A stretch of 64,000 nucleotides of DNA, taken from assembly GCA_041649015.1 (NCBI GenBank), contig JBAZNU010000005.1, positions 62,001 to 126,000 on the forward strand. Direction: 5' to 3'. Source of the DNA: Ignavibacteria bacterium (GTDB lineage: Bacteria > Bacteroidota > Ignavibacteria > Tepidaquicellales > Tepidaquicellaceae). A model generated the notes under the pieces. That model made no database searches. It was not told the DNA's origin and saw only the letters and a program-made list of their open reading frames with translations. The position numbers and the translations under genes were made by a program. How positions within the stretch are numbered: the stretch's first letter is position 1; the number at the start of each line of letters is the position of its first letter. Of the stretch, positions 18,743-25,752 are shown piece by piece.

Positions 18743-18757
18743 TGGCACGATATTTGA
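18743..18757 (+). promoter_or_regulatory. Sigma-54 (RpoN) -24/-12 promoter
   Basis: TGGCACG-ATAT-TTGA matches the consensus TGGCACG-N4-TTGC at all but the last base, with the required spacing. The invariant GG is present; the -12 GC is GA. Transcription would start near 18768, about 60 bp before the ATG of the GcvH-like gene. The same locus encodes an NtrC-type activator, which such promoters need. Confidence 0.65.
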
Positions 18758-18829
18758 TAGTATAATTTATATATAGACGATGAAAACAATAAAAATAAAT
18801 AATATATCATTAAACAACTGGGGGTTATC

Positions 18830-19474
18830 ATGGTAGCAGTATTAGTAATTTTAACATTCGCAGTATTAGTACTAATAGACATCATTGTATTTAACAGAAG
18901 TCCAAAGAGAGCCGGTAATACGAGAGCAATGCAAGTATTTAACTCAAAAGACACAATAATGCCGAGGGAATATTATTATTCAAAGGGTCATACATGGGTA
19001 AATTTGGAAAATGAAAGTAAGGCAAGAATCGGATTAGACGGTTTTCTTCTAAATTCACTTGGATCAGTGCATCCGAAGAATTTTGTTAATGTTGGGACTG
19101 AAGTAAAAAAGGGTGATGTATTGTTCGAAAGCAACGTAAATCATGTAAACCTGAGATTTCGCTCACCAATTCACGGAACAGTTACGGAAGTGAATAACTT
19201 TGACGGTTCATACAAGGATCCTGAGAAATGGTGCGTATGTATAAAACCGGTATCAATGAAAGAAGATTTATCAAATTTAATATCCTCAAGTTCAGCCACA
19301 AAATGGGTCAAGAGTGAATTCAGAAGATTAAAAGATTTACTAATTTATTCATCTGAACCAACAGGACTCGCAACAGCGACAATGTACGACGGTGGAAACA
19401 TAGCGGAAGGCGCAATAAACTACTTTGACGAGAACGTGATAAAAGATTTCGAAGAGCTTTTCCTGAAAGTGTAA
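18830..19474 (+). CDS. Membrane-anchored GcvH-like protein without the lipoyl lysine
   Basis: The 214-residue protein starts with a membrane helix (residues 2-21) after a GGGGGT ribosome site. Residues 46-123 follow the glycine-cleavage H-protein fold: YYYSKGHTWVNLE, ARIGLDGFLLNSLGSV, GTEVKKGDVLFES, SPIHGTVTEVNN. In a manual alignment the lysine that carries lipoate in GcvH corresponds to His105 (ESNVNHVNLRFRSP), and no lysine lies nearby, so lipoylation as in GcvH is not expected. The C-terminal 80 residues (WVKSEFRRLKDLLIY onward) are extra. Thus it is a GcvH-fold relative with an unknown, probably non-catalytic role. It is preceded by a sigma-54-type promoter and followed by a heme-binding kinase and NtrC-type activator. 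Confidence 0.78.
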   Translation: MVAVLVILTFAVLVLIDIIVFNRSPKRAGNTRAMQVFNSKDTIMPREYYYSKGHTWVNLENESKARIGLDGFLLNSLGSVHPKNFVNVGTEVKKGDVLFESNVNHVNLRFRSPIHGTVTEVNNFDGSYKDPEKWCVCIKPVSMKEDLSNLISSSSATKWVKSEFRRLKDLLIYSSEPTGLATATMYDGGNIAEGAINYFDENVIKDFEELFLKV

Positions 19475-19495
19475 AAATAAGTTAAACTGTGTTAA

Positions 19496-19526
19496 GGGGT
19501 ACTGTCCAAAACAGTACCCTTTTTTA
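19496..19526 (+). terminator. Intrinsic terminator after the GcvH-like gene
   Basis: GGGTACTGT (19497-19505) pairs with ACAGTACCC (19511-19519) and is followed by TTTTTTATT. The GcvH-like gene therefore appears monocistronic, transcribed separately from the kinase and regulator. Confidence 0.9.
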
Positions 19527-19591
19527 TTAGGATTAATTTATAAATTGAATTAAACAGGAAACTTGATTAATATTGTATAATTAATTTTATT

Positions 19592-21175
19592 ATGAAACCC
19601 CGCTTCTTTAATAAACTCAGCTTTAAGCTATTTTTATCCACCTTTCTACTATTGGTAGCATTTCTAACCACTTACACATATTTTACTGTATATAATTTAC
19701 AGAGAGACATAACAAAGTTATACATGCAAACGGCTTACAACATTAGTGACCTAATAAAGAACTCGACAAGATACAGTATGCTACATAACAACAGAGAAGA
19801 TATATACCAGATTATAAAGGCTGTTGGACGTGAAAAGGGTGTCAAAAGAGTACGGATATACAATAAGACAGGTGTCATTACATATTCGACAGATTCGACC
19901 GAGTTAATGAAGACAGTGGACATGACAGCAGAAGCGTGTATTGTTTGCCATGATAAGACATCAAGAAAGTACGTATCCTCGCCTGTTGACAGTATTAGGA
20001 TTTTTGAGACGGAAAACGGAGAAAGGATACTTGGATTAATTAATCCAATCAGAAACAACAAAGATTGTTACACATCAGAATGTCATGCGCACAGTTCAAA
20101 GTCTACTTTACTCGGAGTACTTGATGTGATGATGACAATGAAGGATGCGGATGCAACAGTAGAAGAAAACAAGAAGCAGACGATATTATCATCTGTATTC
20201 ATTACAATAATTATTTCGGGATTTGTAGGGGTATTTATATTATTCCTAGTTAACAGACCACTGAAGAAGCTGCAGGAAGGTATAAACGAACTTGGGAAGG
20301 GAAACTGGGATTACAGGATATTAATCAGGTCGCGGAACGAACTTGGAGAAATTGCGAAGGAATTTAACGCAATGTCGAAGCAGCTTGCAGAGGCATACAA
20401 TGAGATTAAAGACTGGTCGGAGAATTTAAATGTTAAGGTTGAGGAAAAATCGAAGGAATTAAAATCAATTTATGAGCAAGTAGTGCAGATGGAAAAGATG
20501 GCATCGCTTGGTAAATTATCGGCAACCGTTGCACACGAACTCAATAATCCTCTTGAAGGGATACTTACTTACAGTAAGTTAATACTAAAGAAACTTGGGC
20601 AACTTGAAACGAATGAAAATATAGAGAAGATGAGCAAATACCTGAAACTAATAGTTGACGAATCATCACGATGCGGTAACATAGTAAAGGATTTGCTGTT
20701 ATTTTCACACAGGGAAGTAGATGCTTTTTCAGAGTACAATCTTGTTGAAATAGTCGAGAAGAGCACGGTTCTCATAGAGCATCACCTTGAGATGAATAGT
20801 ATAAAGCTTGTGAAGGAGTTTGATATTGATTCGCTGGTATTGACATGTAATCCACAGAAACTCCAGCAAGCACTTTTATCATTGTTCATAAATGCAATTG
20901 AAGCAATGACAGGCAAAGGCGGCACACTTAAAGTATCCCTGTCGCATGACGGTGAAAATGCGATTTTACGTGTAACAGATACAGGTCCGGGAATAGCAGA
21001 AAGAGACTTACCATTTATATTTGAGCCTTTTTTCACAACAAAAGATAAATTAAGCGGTACAGGATTAGGGCTGTCGGTTGTTTACGGAATAGTGAATTCA
21101 CACAAAGGATCGATAACAGTAGAAAAAACCTCAGTAATGGGAACGACATTTAAAATAAAAATACCTATAAAATAA
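19592..21175 (+). CDS. Sensor histidine kinase with two c-type heme motifs
   Basis: A 527-residue two-component kinase. Membrane segments at about 10-33 and 199-220 enclose a periplasmic sensor that contains CIVCH (C116, C119, H120) and CYTSECH (C159, C164, H165), a CxxCH and a CxxxxCH motif, so two covalently attached hemes are likely. A HAMP domain (about 220-275) and coiled coil lead to the HisKA box with the phospho-accepting His315 in VAHELNNPLEGI, and an ATPase domain with NAIEAM, DTGPGI and GTGLGLSVVYGIV. Hemes exposed outside the membrane suggest sensing of redox state or a gas such as O2 or NO; the ligand is unknown. Its partner is the NtrC-type regulator 19 bp downstream. Confidence 0.92.
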   Translation: MKPRFFNKLSFKLFLSTFLLLVAFLTTYTYFTVYNLQRDITKLYMQTAYNISDLIKNSTRYSMLHNNREDIYQIIKAVGREKGVKRVRIYNKTGVITYSTDSTELMKTVDMTAEACIVCHDKTSRKYVSSPVDSIRIFETENGERILGLINPIRNNKDCYTSECHAHSSKSTLLGVLDVMMTMKDADATVEENKKQTILSSVFITIIISGFVGVFILFLVNRPLKKLQEGINELGKGNWDYRILIRSRNELGEIAKEFNAMSKQLAEAYNEIKDWSENLNVKVEEKSKELKSIYEQVVQMEKMASLGKLSATVAHELNNPLEGILTYSKLILKKLGQLETNENIEKMSKYLKLIVDESSRCGNIVKDLLLFSHREVDAFSEYNLVEIVEKSTVLIEHHLEMNSIKLVKEFDIDSLVLTCNPQKLQQALLSLFINAIEAMTGKGGTLKVSLSHDGENAILRVTDTGPGIAERDLPFIFEPFFTTKDKLSGTGLGLSVVYGIVNSHKGSITVEKTSVMGTTFKIKIPIK

Positions 21176-21194
21176 CAAAAGAATTTGAGATAAT

Positions 21195-22544
21195 ATGGAG
21201 CACAAATTAATAATTGTAGACGACGAGAGAATAGTAAGAGAATCTCTGAAGCATTGGTTCGAGGAGGAAGGTTATATTATCGACACAGCAGAAAACGGCA
21301 ACGAAGCACTTCAAAAATTCTCAGTAAATAAATATGATCTCGCATTACTGGATATGAAGATGCCAGGAATGACCGGTCTTGAGCTTTTGAAGAAAATCCG
21401 AGAGATAGATGAAAATTGTGTATCGATATTGATTACCGCATTTGCTTCAGTCCCGTCTGCCATACAGGCATTAAAGGATGGAGCATACGATTATGTTACG
21501 AAACCAATAGATCCTGATGAGCTCAATAACATTGTTAAGAATGCACTGGAAAGTGTTAAGCTAAAGACGGAAAACAAGAAACTAAAAGGACGACTTGAAG
21601 ATATGACTGTACCTGAGAATCTGGTCGGGGAAAGTCCACAAATGAAAAGGATAACAGAACTTATAAGAACAGTTTCAGATTCGGATTCAACAGTATTAAT
21701 AAGGGGAGAGAGCGGTACGGGTAAGGAGCTTGTAGCAAAGGCGATACACGCAAACAGCAGAAGAAAATATTTCCCGATAATAACGGTAAACTGCGGAGCG
21801 CTCTCAGAATCATTACTTGAAAGCGAACTATTCGGCCATGAAAAAGGAGCGTTTACGGGTGCTCATTTCAGAAGAAAAGGAAAATTCGAAATAGCAAACG
21901 GAGGGACAATATTTCTGGATGAAATAGGAAGCATATCCCAGAAGACACAGGTTGATTTGCTAAGAGTAATAGAAACGAAGAAATTCAGCAGGGTAGGCGG
22001 CAACGATCTTGTAGAGAGCGATTTCAGGTTGATAACCGCAACCAACGAGCAACTCGAAAAACTGATGGAAGAGGGTAAGTTCAGAAAGGATTTATACTAC
22101 AGATTAAACGTGATTACAATAATACTTCCGCCGTTGAGAGAACGAAAAGACGACATTTCATTACTGGCTAATTACTTTCTGAAGAAATATTCCGAACTGA
22201 TGAACAAGAATATAACCGGATTTACAGACGAAGCGATGGATTTTCTTTTGAAGTATGATTTTCCCGGAAATGTGAGGGAATTGGAGAACACGATTGAAAG
22301 GGCAATAGTAATCGGCAAAGGAAGAATAATACAGCTTGAAGATTTGAGCCTTGAAATTAACGGGGACGCATACGGGTTTGAAGATGATTCGGTTGGTAGT
22401 CTTGAAGATGTAGAAAAGAAGTATATAATAAAAGTACTGGGTGAAAACAAATGGAACATCTCGAAAAGTGCAGAGATACTGGGAGTTGAAAGAGTTACGC
22501 TTTACAACAAGATAAACAAGTACGGATTACGCAAGCTTAAGTAA
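21195..22544 (+). CDS. NtrC-family sigma-54 activator
   Basis: A 449-residue response regulator. The receiver domain has phospho-acceptor Asp53 (LLDMKMPG) and K103 (VTKPID). The AAA+ domain has Walker A GESGTGKE (171-178), the sigma-54 contact loop GAFTGA (218-223), Walker B GGTIFLDEIG and the FRKDLYYRLNV sensor segment. A Fis-type helix-turn-helix closes the protein (AEILGVERVTLYNKINKYG). It hydrolyses ATP to open sigma-54 promoters. It is paired with the heme-binding kinase by adjacency, and the nearby sigma-54-type promoter at 18743 is the obvious candidate target. Its stop codon overlaps the ATG of the archaemetzincin gene. Confidence 0.96.
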   Translation: MEHKLIIVDDERIVRESLKHWFEEEGYIIDTAENGNEALQKFSVNKYDLALLDMKMPGMTGLELLKKIREIDENCVSILITAFASVPSAIQALKDGAYDYVTKPIDPDELNNIVKNALESVKLKTENKKLKGRLEDMTVPENLVGESPQMKRITELIRTVSDSDSTVLIRGESGTGKELVAKAIHANSRRKYFPIITVNCGALSESLLESELFGHEKGAFTGAHFRRKGKFEIANGGTIFLDEIGSISQKTQVDLLRVIETKKFSRVGGNDLVESDFRLITATNEQLEKLMEEGKFRKDLYYRLNVITIILPPLRERKDDISLLANYFLKKYSELMNKNITGFTDEAMDFLLKYDFPGNVRELENTIERAIVIGKGRIIQLEDLSLEINGDAYGFEDDSVGSLEDVEKKYIIKVLGENKWNISKSAEILGVERVTLYNKINKYGLRKLK

Positions 22545-23077
22545 TGAATCTGACGATACTACCGCTGAAGTTCGCAAATCTTCAGTTACTTGAAGAACTA
22601 AAGCTTCGTTTAAGTTTACATTTTAATTCGATAGAAGTATTGAACACGTATATTGATATAGAAGAAACATACAACATTCAAAGGCAGCAGTATTATTCAA
22701 CGAATATAATTGAAACTGTAAAGAAAGTGTATTCAGAAACTGAGGGATACGTTTTAATACTCACGGAGAAGGACTTATTTGTACCTGTTCTGACTCACAT
22801 ATACGGTGAGGCAGAACTCAGGGGAAGATACTCAATTGTAAGCACATGCAGGCTTCACGAGGAATTTTATACTTCAGAAAGGAATCCTGAGCTTCTGCTT
22901 GAAAGGACATTCAAAGAAATCATGCATGAGCTTGGGCACAACTTTGGCTTACTTCACTGCAAGGACTGGCAGTGCGTAATGCATTCTTCAAGCGGTGTAG
23001 AAGAGGTTGATTTAAAAAGTAATTTATATTGCGATGATTGTAAAATTAAATTAAATTCTATAGAAATAAATTTATAG
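22544..23077 (+). CDS. Archaemetzincin-type zinc metalloprotease
   Basis: The 177-residue protein carries the archaemetzincin signature HExxHxxGxxxCxxxxCxM: H128, E129, H132, G135, C139, C144 and M146, followed by CDDC (C163-C166). The His residues bind the catalytic zinc and the four cysteines a second, structural zinc. There is no signal peptide, so it should act in the cytoplasm. Family members are small stand-alone proteases with few known substrates. The ATG overlaps the stop codon of the NtrC-type gene by one base (TAATG), indicating coupled translation and a likely link to that regulon. Confidence 0.9.
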   Translation: MNLTILPLKFANLQLLEELKLRLSLHFNSIEVLNTYIDIEETYNIQRQQYYSTNIIETVKKVYSETEGYVLILTEKDLFVPVLTHIYGEAELRGRYSIVSTCRLHEEFYTSERNPELLLERTFKEIMHELGHNFGLLHCKDWQCVMHSSSGVEEVDLKSNLYCDDCKIKLNSIEINL

Positions 23078-23080
23078 AAA

Positions 23081-24565
23081 ATGAAAAAACAAATCATCAG
23101 CTTAGTGCTATTCATCTTAACAGCAGCTGCTGTGAACACAGTTTCCTCTCAACAGTTGAATTTCCCACTTGATACGTTGATAAAGGATTCGAATTACAAT
23201 TACAGAAGTTTGATAAAATTCGATAGTCAGGGGTATTTACATTTGGTGAACTCTTCGCAGTTCAGCACACAGAGCAATACGAGGGAGATATTTTACTGGA
23301 CGAATAAATCCGGTACATTTGTGCCAACGAAGTTAACGAACAATTCGATTGATGACAATTATGCGATACATGATTTTGACAGGAACGGGAAAGTTCATAT
23401 AGGATGGGAGCGCAGGGATGCAGGTAATAACTTTCAGCTTATTTATTCAAATAACAGAAACGATTCTAATGTCTTTATTGAGCCGATATGGATAACGACG
23501 GGCGGAGTGAATAAGGCAACGCCATTTATGTGTGCGGGAAAGAATGACAGTCTCGTGCATTTTGTATATTATACGTTTGTGAACAGCGTTGTCGATTATG
23601 CATATTACAGGAATTATAATTACGTTACAGGAGTTTTAAGTCAAGAATATCAGATGGGGATTGCAGAAACCGGAAGCGAGAATGATATTGAATGTGTTGC
23701 TGATACAAACGGAGTAGTTCATATTGTATATACGACTAACAGTTCAGCATCATCTCCTTATGCATTGAAGTATTACACATTCAGCAACGGTGTGCTGACA
23801 GAGCGGCCGACAGGTATTAACAGCAATGCTGAATATCCGAGTATTTGTCTTGACCCAAAGACGAATTCAGTTCATGTTATTTACAGGCATACATCGGAAA
23901 GGCGTGTATATTTATTGACAAGGAATTCAGAGGGAGTTTTTTCGACTCCTTATGCTGTGACGGCGGCAGGGTTGGGGTATCCGAGTTACTGGAGGGGATT
24001 TGATGTTGATGAGACTGGGAGAATATATTTTACATTTCAAAATAGCAATGCGACTGCACCGAAAGGATTTTTCCTTGTTCATGGACTTCCCGGAGCGACG
24101 TTTAGCGATCCGATTCTTATATGGGAGGATGCGGTGAACTATTTAGGTAAAGGGTCTTCATCGGTTACGGCGAAAGGAAACGGGGATATAGCGATTGCAT
24201 TTGATCCGACGGCTTCGAGGTTTGGAACGGTTGCATCGGATATATTTATTAAGAAGGGGATATTGACTATATCGGGAATAGAAGAGAATCCGGGTATGGT
24301 GAGCGTTTACAGTTTGAAGCAGAATTATCCGAATCCGTTTAATTCAACAACTACATTTGAATTTCAAATACCAAAGCAATCGATGATTAAGATTTCAGTT
24401 TATGATATACGGGGGAATGAAGTTGATGTAATAGTTAATAAAGAGATGCAGATGGGAATTTATAAATACAATTATAATGCGGGGAAGTTATCGAGCGGCG
24501 TATATTTTCTTAAATTACAGGTGAATAATTTCGTGGAAACAAGAAAAATGATGCTTTTGGAATAG
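23081..24565 (+). CDS. T9SS-sorted secreted protein (cargo 2)
   Basis: The 494-residue protein starts 3 bp after the archaemetzincin stop with a signal peptide (MKKQIISLVLFILTAAAVNTVSS). The central region is a repetitive propeller of about 50-residue units with HIGWERRDAGN, HFVYYTFVNS, VHIVYTTNSS and VHVIYRHTSE. A type IX sorting domain forms the C-terminus: NYPNPFNSTTTFEFQIP, ISVYDIRGNEVDVIVN and GVYFLKLQVNNFVETRKMMLLE. No enzymatic residues are evident. It may be cotranscribed with the regulator and metalloprotease, or may have its own promoter. Confidence 0.9.
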   Translation: MKKQIISLVLFILTAAAVNTVSSQQLNFPLDTLIKDSNYNYRSLIKFDSQGYLHLVNSSQFSTQSNTREIFYWTNKSGTFVPTKLTNNSIDDNYAIHDFDRNGKVHIGWERRDAGNNFQLIYSNNRNDSNVFIEPIWITTGGVNKATPFMCAGKNDSLVHFVYYTFVNSVVDYAYYRNYNYVTGVLSQEYQMGIAETGSENDIECVADTNGVVHIVYTTNSSASSPYALKYYTFSNGVLTERPTGINSNAEYPSICLDPKTNSVHVIYRHTSERRVYLLTRNSEGVFSTPYAVTAAGLGYPSYWRGFDVDETGRIYFTFQNSNATAPKGFFLVHGLPGATFSDPILIWEDAVNYLGKGSSSVTAKGNGDIAIAFDPTASRFGTVASDIFIKKGILTISGIEENPGMVSVYSLKQNYPNPFNSTTTFEFQIPKQSMIKISVYDIRGNEVDVIVNKEMQMGIYKYNYNAGKLSSGVYFLKLQVNNFVETRKMMLLE

Positions 24566-24588
24566 ATATTTATTGGAGTAATTTAATG

Positions 24589-24633
24589 TGTTCCCTGATT
24601 TGAATTTCGGATTACAGAACAGGGAACATTTTT
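24589..24633 (+). terminator. Terminator after cargo 2
   Basis: TGTTCCCTG (24589-24597) pairs with CAGGGAACA (24620-24628) over a 22-nt loop, followed by TTTTTA. The loop is long, so efficiency is uncertain. Confidence 0.65.
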
Positions 24634-24722
24634 ATTATAATGAGTGTTTTAAGTATGTCGATTGTAGAAATAGTAGTATCATTTTGAGAAAAATGGTCTT
24701 AAGAATAAAAATAGAAATAACG

Positions 24723-24799
24723 ACCGCAGTATCACCGCAATAACACCGCACTTCAACCGCAAAATAACCGCATTGCCACCGCACTTCAACCGCATTTTT
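24723..24799. repeat. Seven-copy 11-bp periodic ACCGCA repeat
   Basis: ACCGCA recurs at 24723, 24734, 24745, 24756, 24767, 24778 and 24789, exactly every 11 bp, with five variable bases between copies (two spacers are both CTTCA). It lies in the 332-bp gap between convergent cargo 2 and cutC. The period is close to one DNA helical turn and is not a multiple of three, so it is not a coding repeat. Confidence 0.9.
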
Positions 24800-24865
24800 A
24801 GGCTACTGAAATGCCACTGTTTGCCCAAGGTTGTATCAATATTAAGGGGATGGTCAAATAAGGGA

Positions 24866-24881
24866 GTGACGAAATTGTCAC
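24866..24881. repeat. GTGAC-N6-GTCAC inverted repeat
   Basis: GTGAC and GTCAC arms separated by six bases lie just beyond the cutC stop codon. Similar GTGAC/GTCAC arms end the long palindrome at 63903. Function is unknown and the match may be chance. Confidence 0.4.
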
Positions 24882-24897
24882 AAAAGTGAATATTTTG

Positions 24898-25512
24898 TCA
24901 ATGTGTGAGGATAACTGAGGAATGGAATTCTGAGGCGCTTGTAGTCTTGATTATTTCTTTGAGGTTGTGATTACGGATACCACCGCCAGGGATAAAGATA
25001 ATTTGATTGCCGTATATAGAGATTAAGTTTTTTATGATGAATCTGCCTTCGAAAGCGTTTGGTTTTCCTCCGGAAGTTAGAATTCGTTTAAAGCCTAAAC
25101 TGATGATTTTTTCTGCTGATTTATGCATATCTGAGCAATGGTCGAAGGCTCTGTGAAATGTAACGGGGAGGGGATGAGCTGCATTTATGACAGAGCGGCA
25201 GGATTCGATGTCAACTTTTGAATCGGATGTCAATGCGCCGAAGACGAAACCTTGAATATTTAATTTTTTGAATAGATTAATTTGATTAAGCATGAAGTTT
25301 ACCTCATCATTATTGAAAACAAAATTTCCGCTGCGGCATCTTATCATTACGAAAATATCGATATTACCAAGAGTGAGAACTTTTTTTAGAAAAGAAATGT
25401 CAGGAGTGATTCCTCCTTCATTATAATTTTCGCACAGTTCTATTCTGTTCACATTTGCTGAATAAGCGTTCTGTGCTGTATTATAGTCGAAAACTGCGAG
25501 TTCAAATAACAT
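24898..25512 (-). CDS. cutC: CutC family copper-homeostasis-type protein, short form
   Basis: CutC family TIM-barrel protein. Family motifs are present: ANVNRIELCENYNEGGITP, MIRCRSGNF, FVFGALTSDSKVDI, PVTFHRAFDH, RILTSGGKPNA and a final ASEFHSSV. The 204-residue chain stops right after the FHSS motif, about 40 residues earlier than the E. coli protein (248 residues), and the downstream frame shows no remnant of the missing tail. The role in copper tolerance is debated in the literature. The MITE-like element lies 70 bp upstream of its start. Confidence 0.85.
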   Translation of the reverse strand: MLFELAVFDYNTAQNAYSANVNRIELCENYNEGGITPDISFLKKVLTLGNIDIFVMIRCRSGNFVFNNDEVNFMLNQINLFKKLNIQGFVFGALTSDSKVDIESCRSVINAAHPLPVTFHRAFDHCSDMHKSAEKIISLGFKRILTSGGKPNAFEGRFIIKNLISIYGNQIIFIPGGGIRNHNLKEIIKTTSASEFHSSVILTH

Positions 25513-25582
25513 TGTGTAAAATATTGAAAATGGGTGGGAAATGAAATATTGTATTTCGCGGATAACCAGATTATAAAAAGTC

Positions 25583-25738
25583 GGGGCTGTCCCAAAAGGT
25601 CCGACTCTTTTTGTTTAGTGATACATTTAAAAATTAGTGAAAGAGATATGGAAAATATACCTTCCCAAGCAAGAGCTTGGGAAGGAGGTGAAAAATTCAA
25701 CTTTTAATATGATGAGGCTGACCTTTTGGGATAGCCCC
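25583..25738 (-). mobile_element. MITE-like element, copy A
   Basis: A 156-bp element with terminal inverted repeats of about 25 bp (GGGGCTGTCCCAAAAGGTC at the left, its complement with few changes at the right) and an internal perfect hairpin (CCTTCCCAAGC/GCTTGGGAAGG). It carries no transposase. The second copy at 58486 is in opposite orientation and matches along its whole length except for a 12-bp indel and scattered substitutions. I see no convincing target-site duplication at either end. It lies between cutC and the large peptidase gene. Confidence 0.88.
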
Positions 25739-25752
25739 ATACGAAATTTTGT

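Noticed and set aside
25449..25700. Minus-strand reading frame overlapping cutC and the MITE-like element
   Set aside because: It runs through the inverted repeats and internal hairpin of the element and shows no family features.
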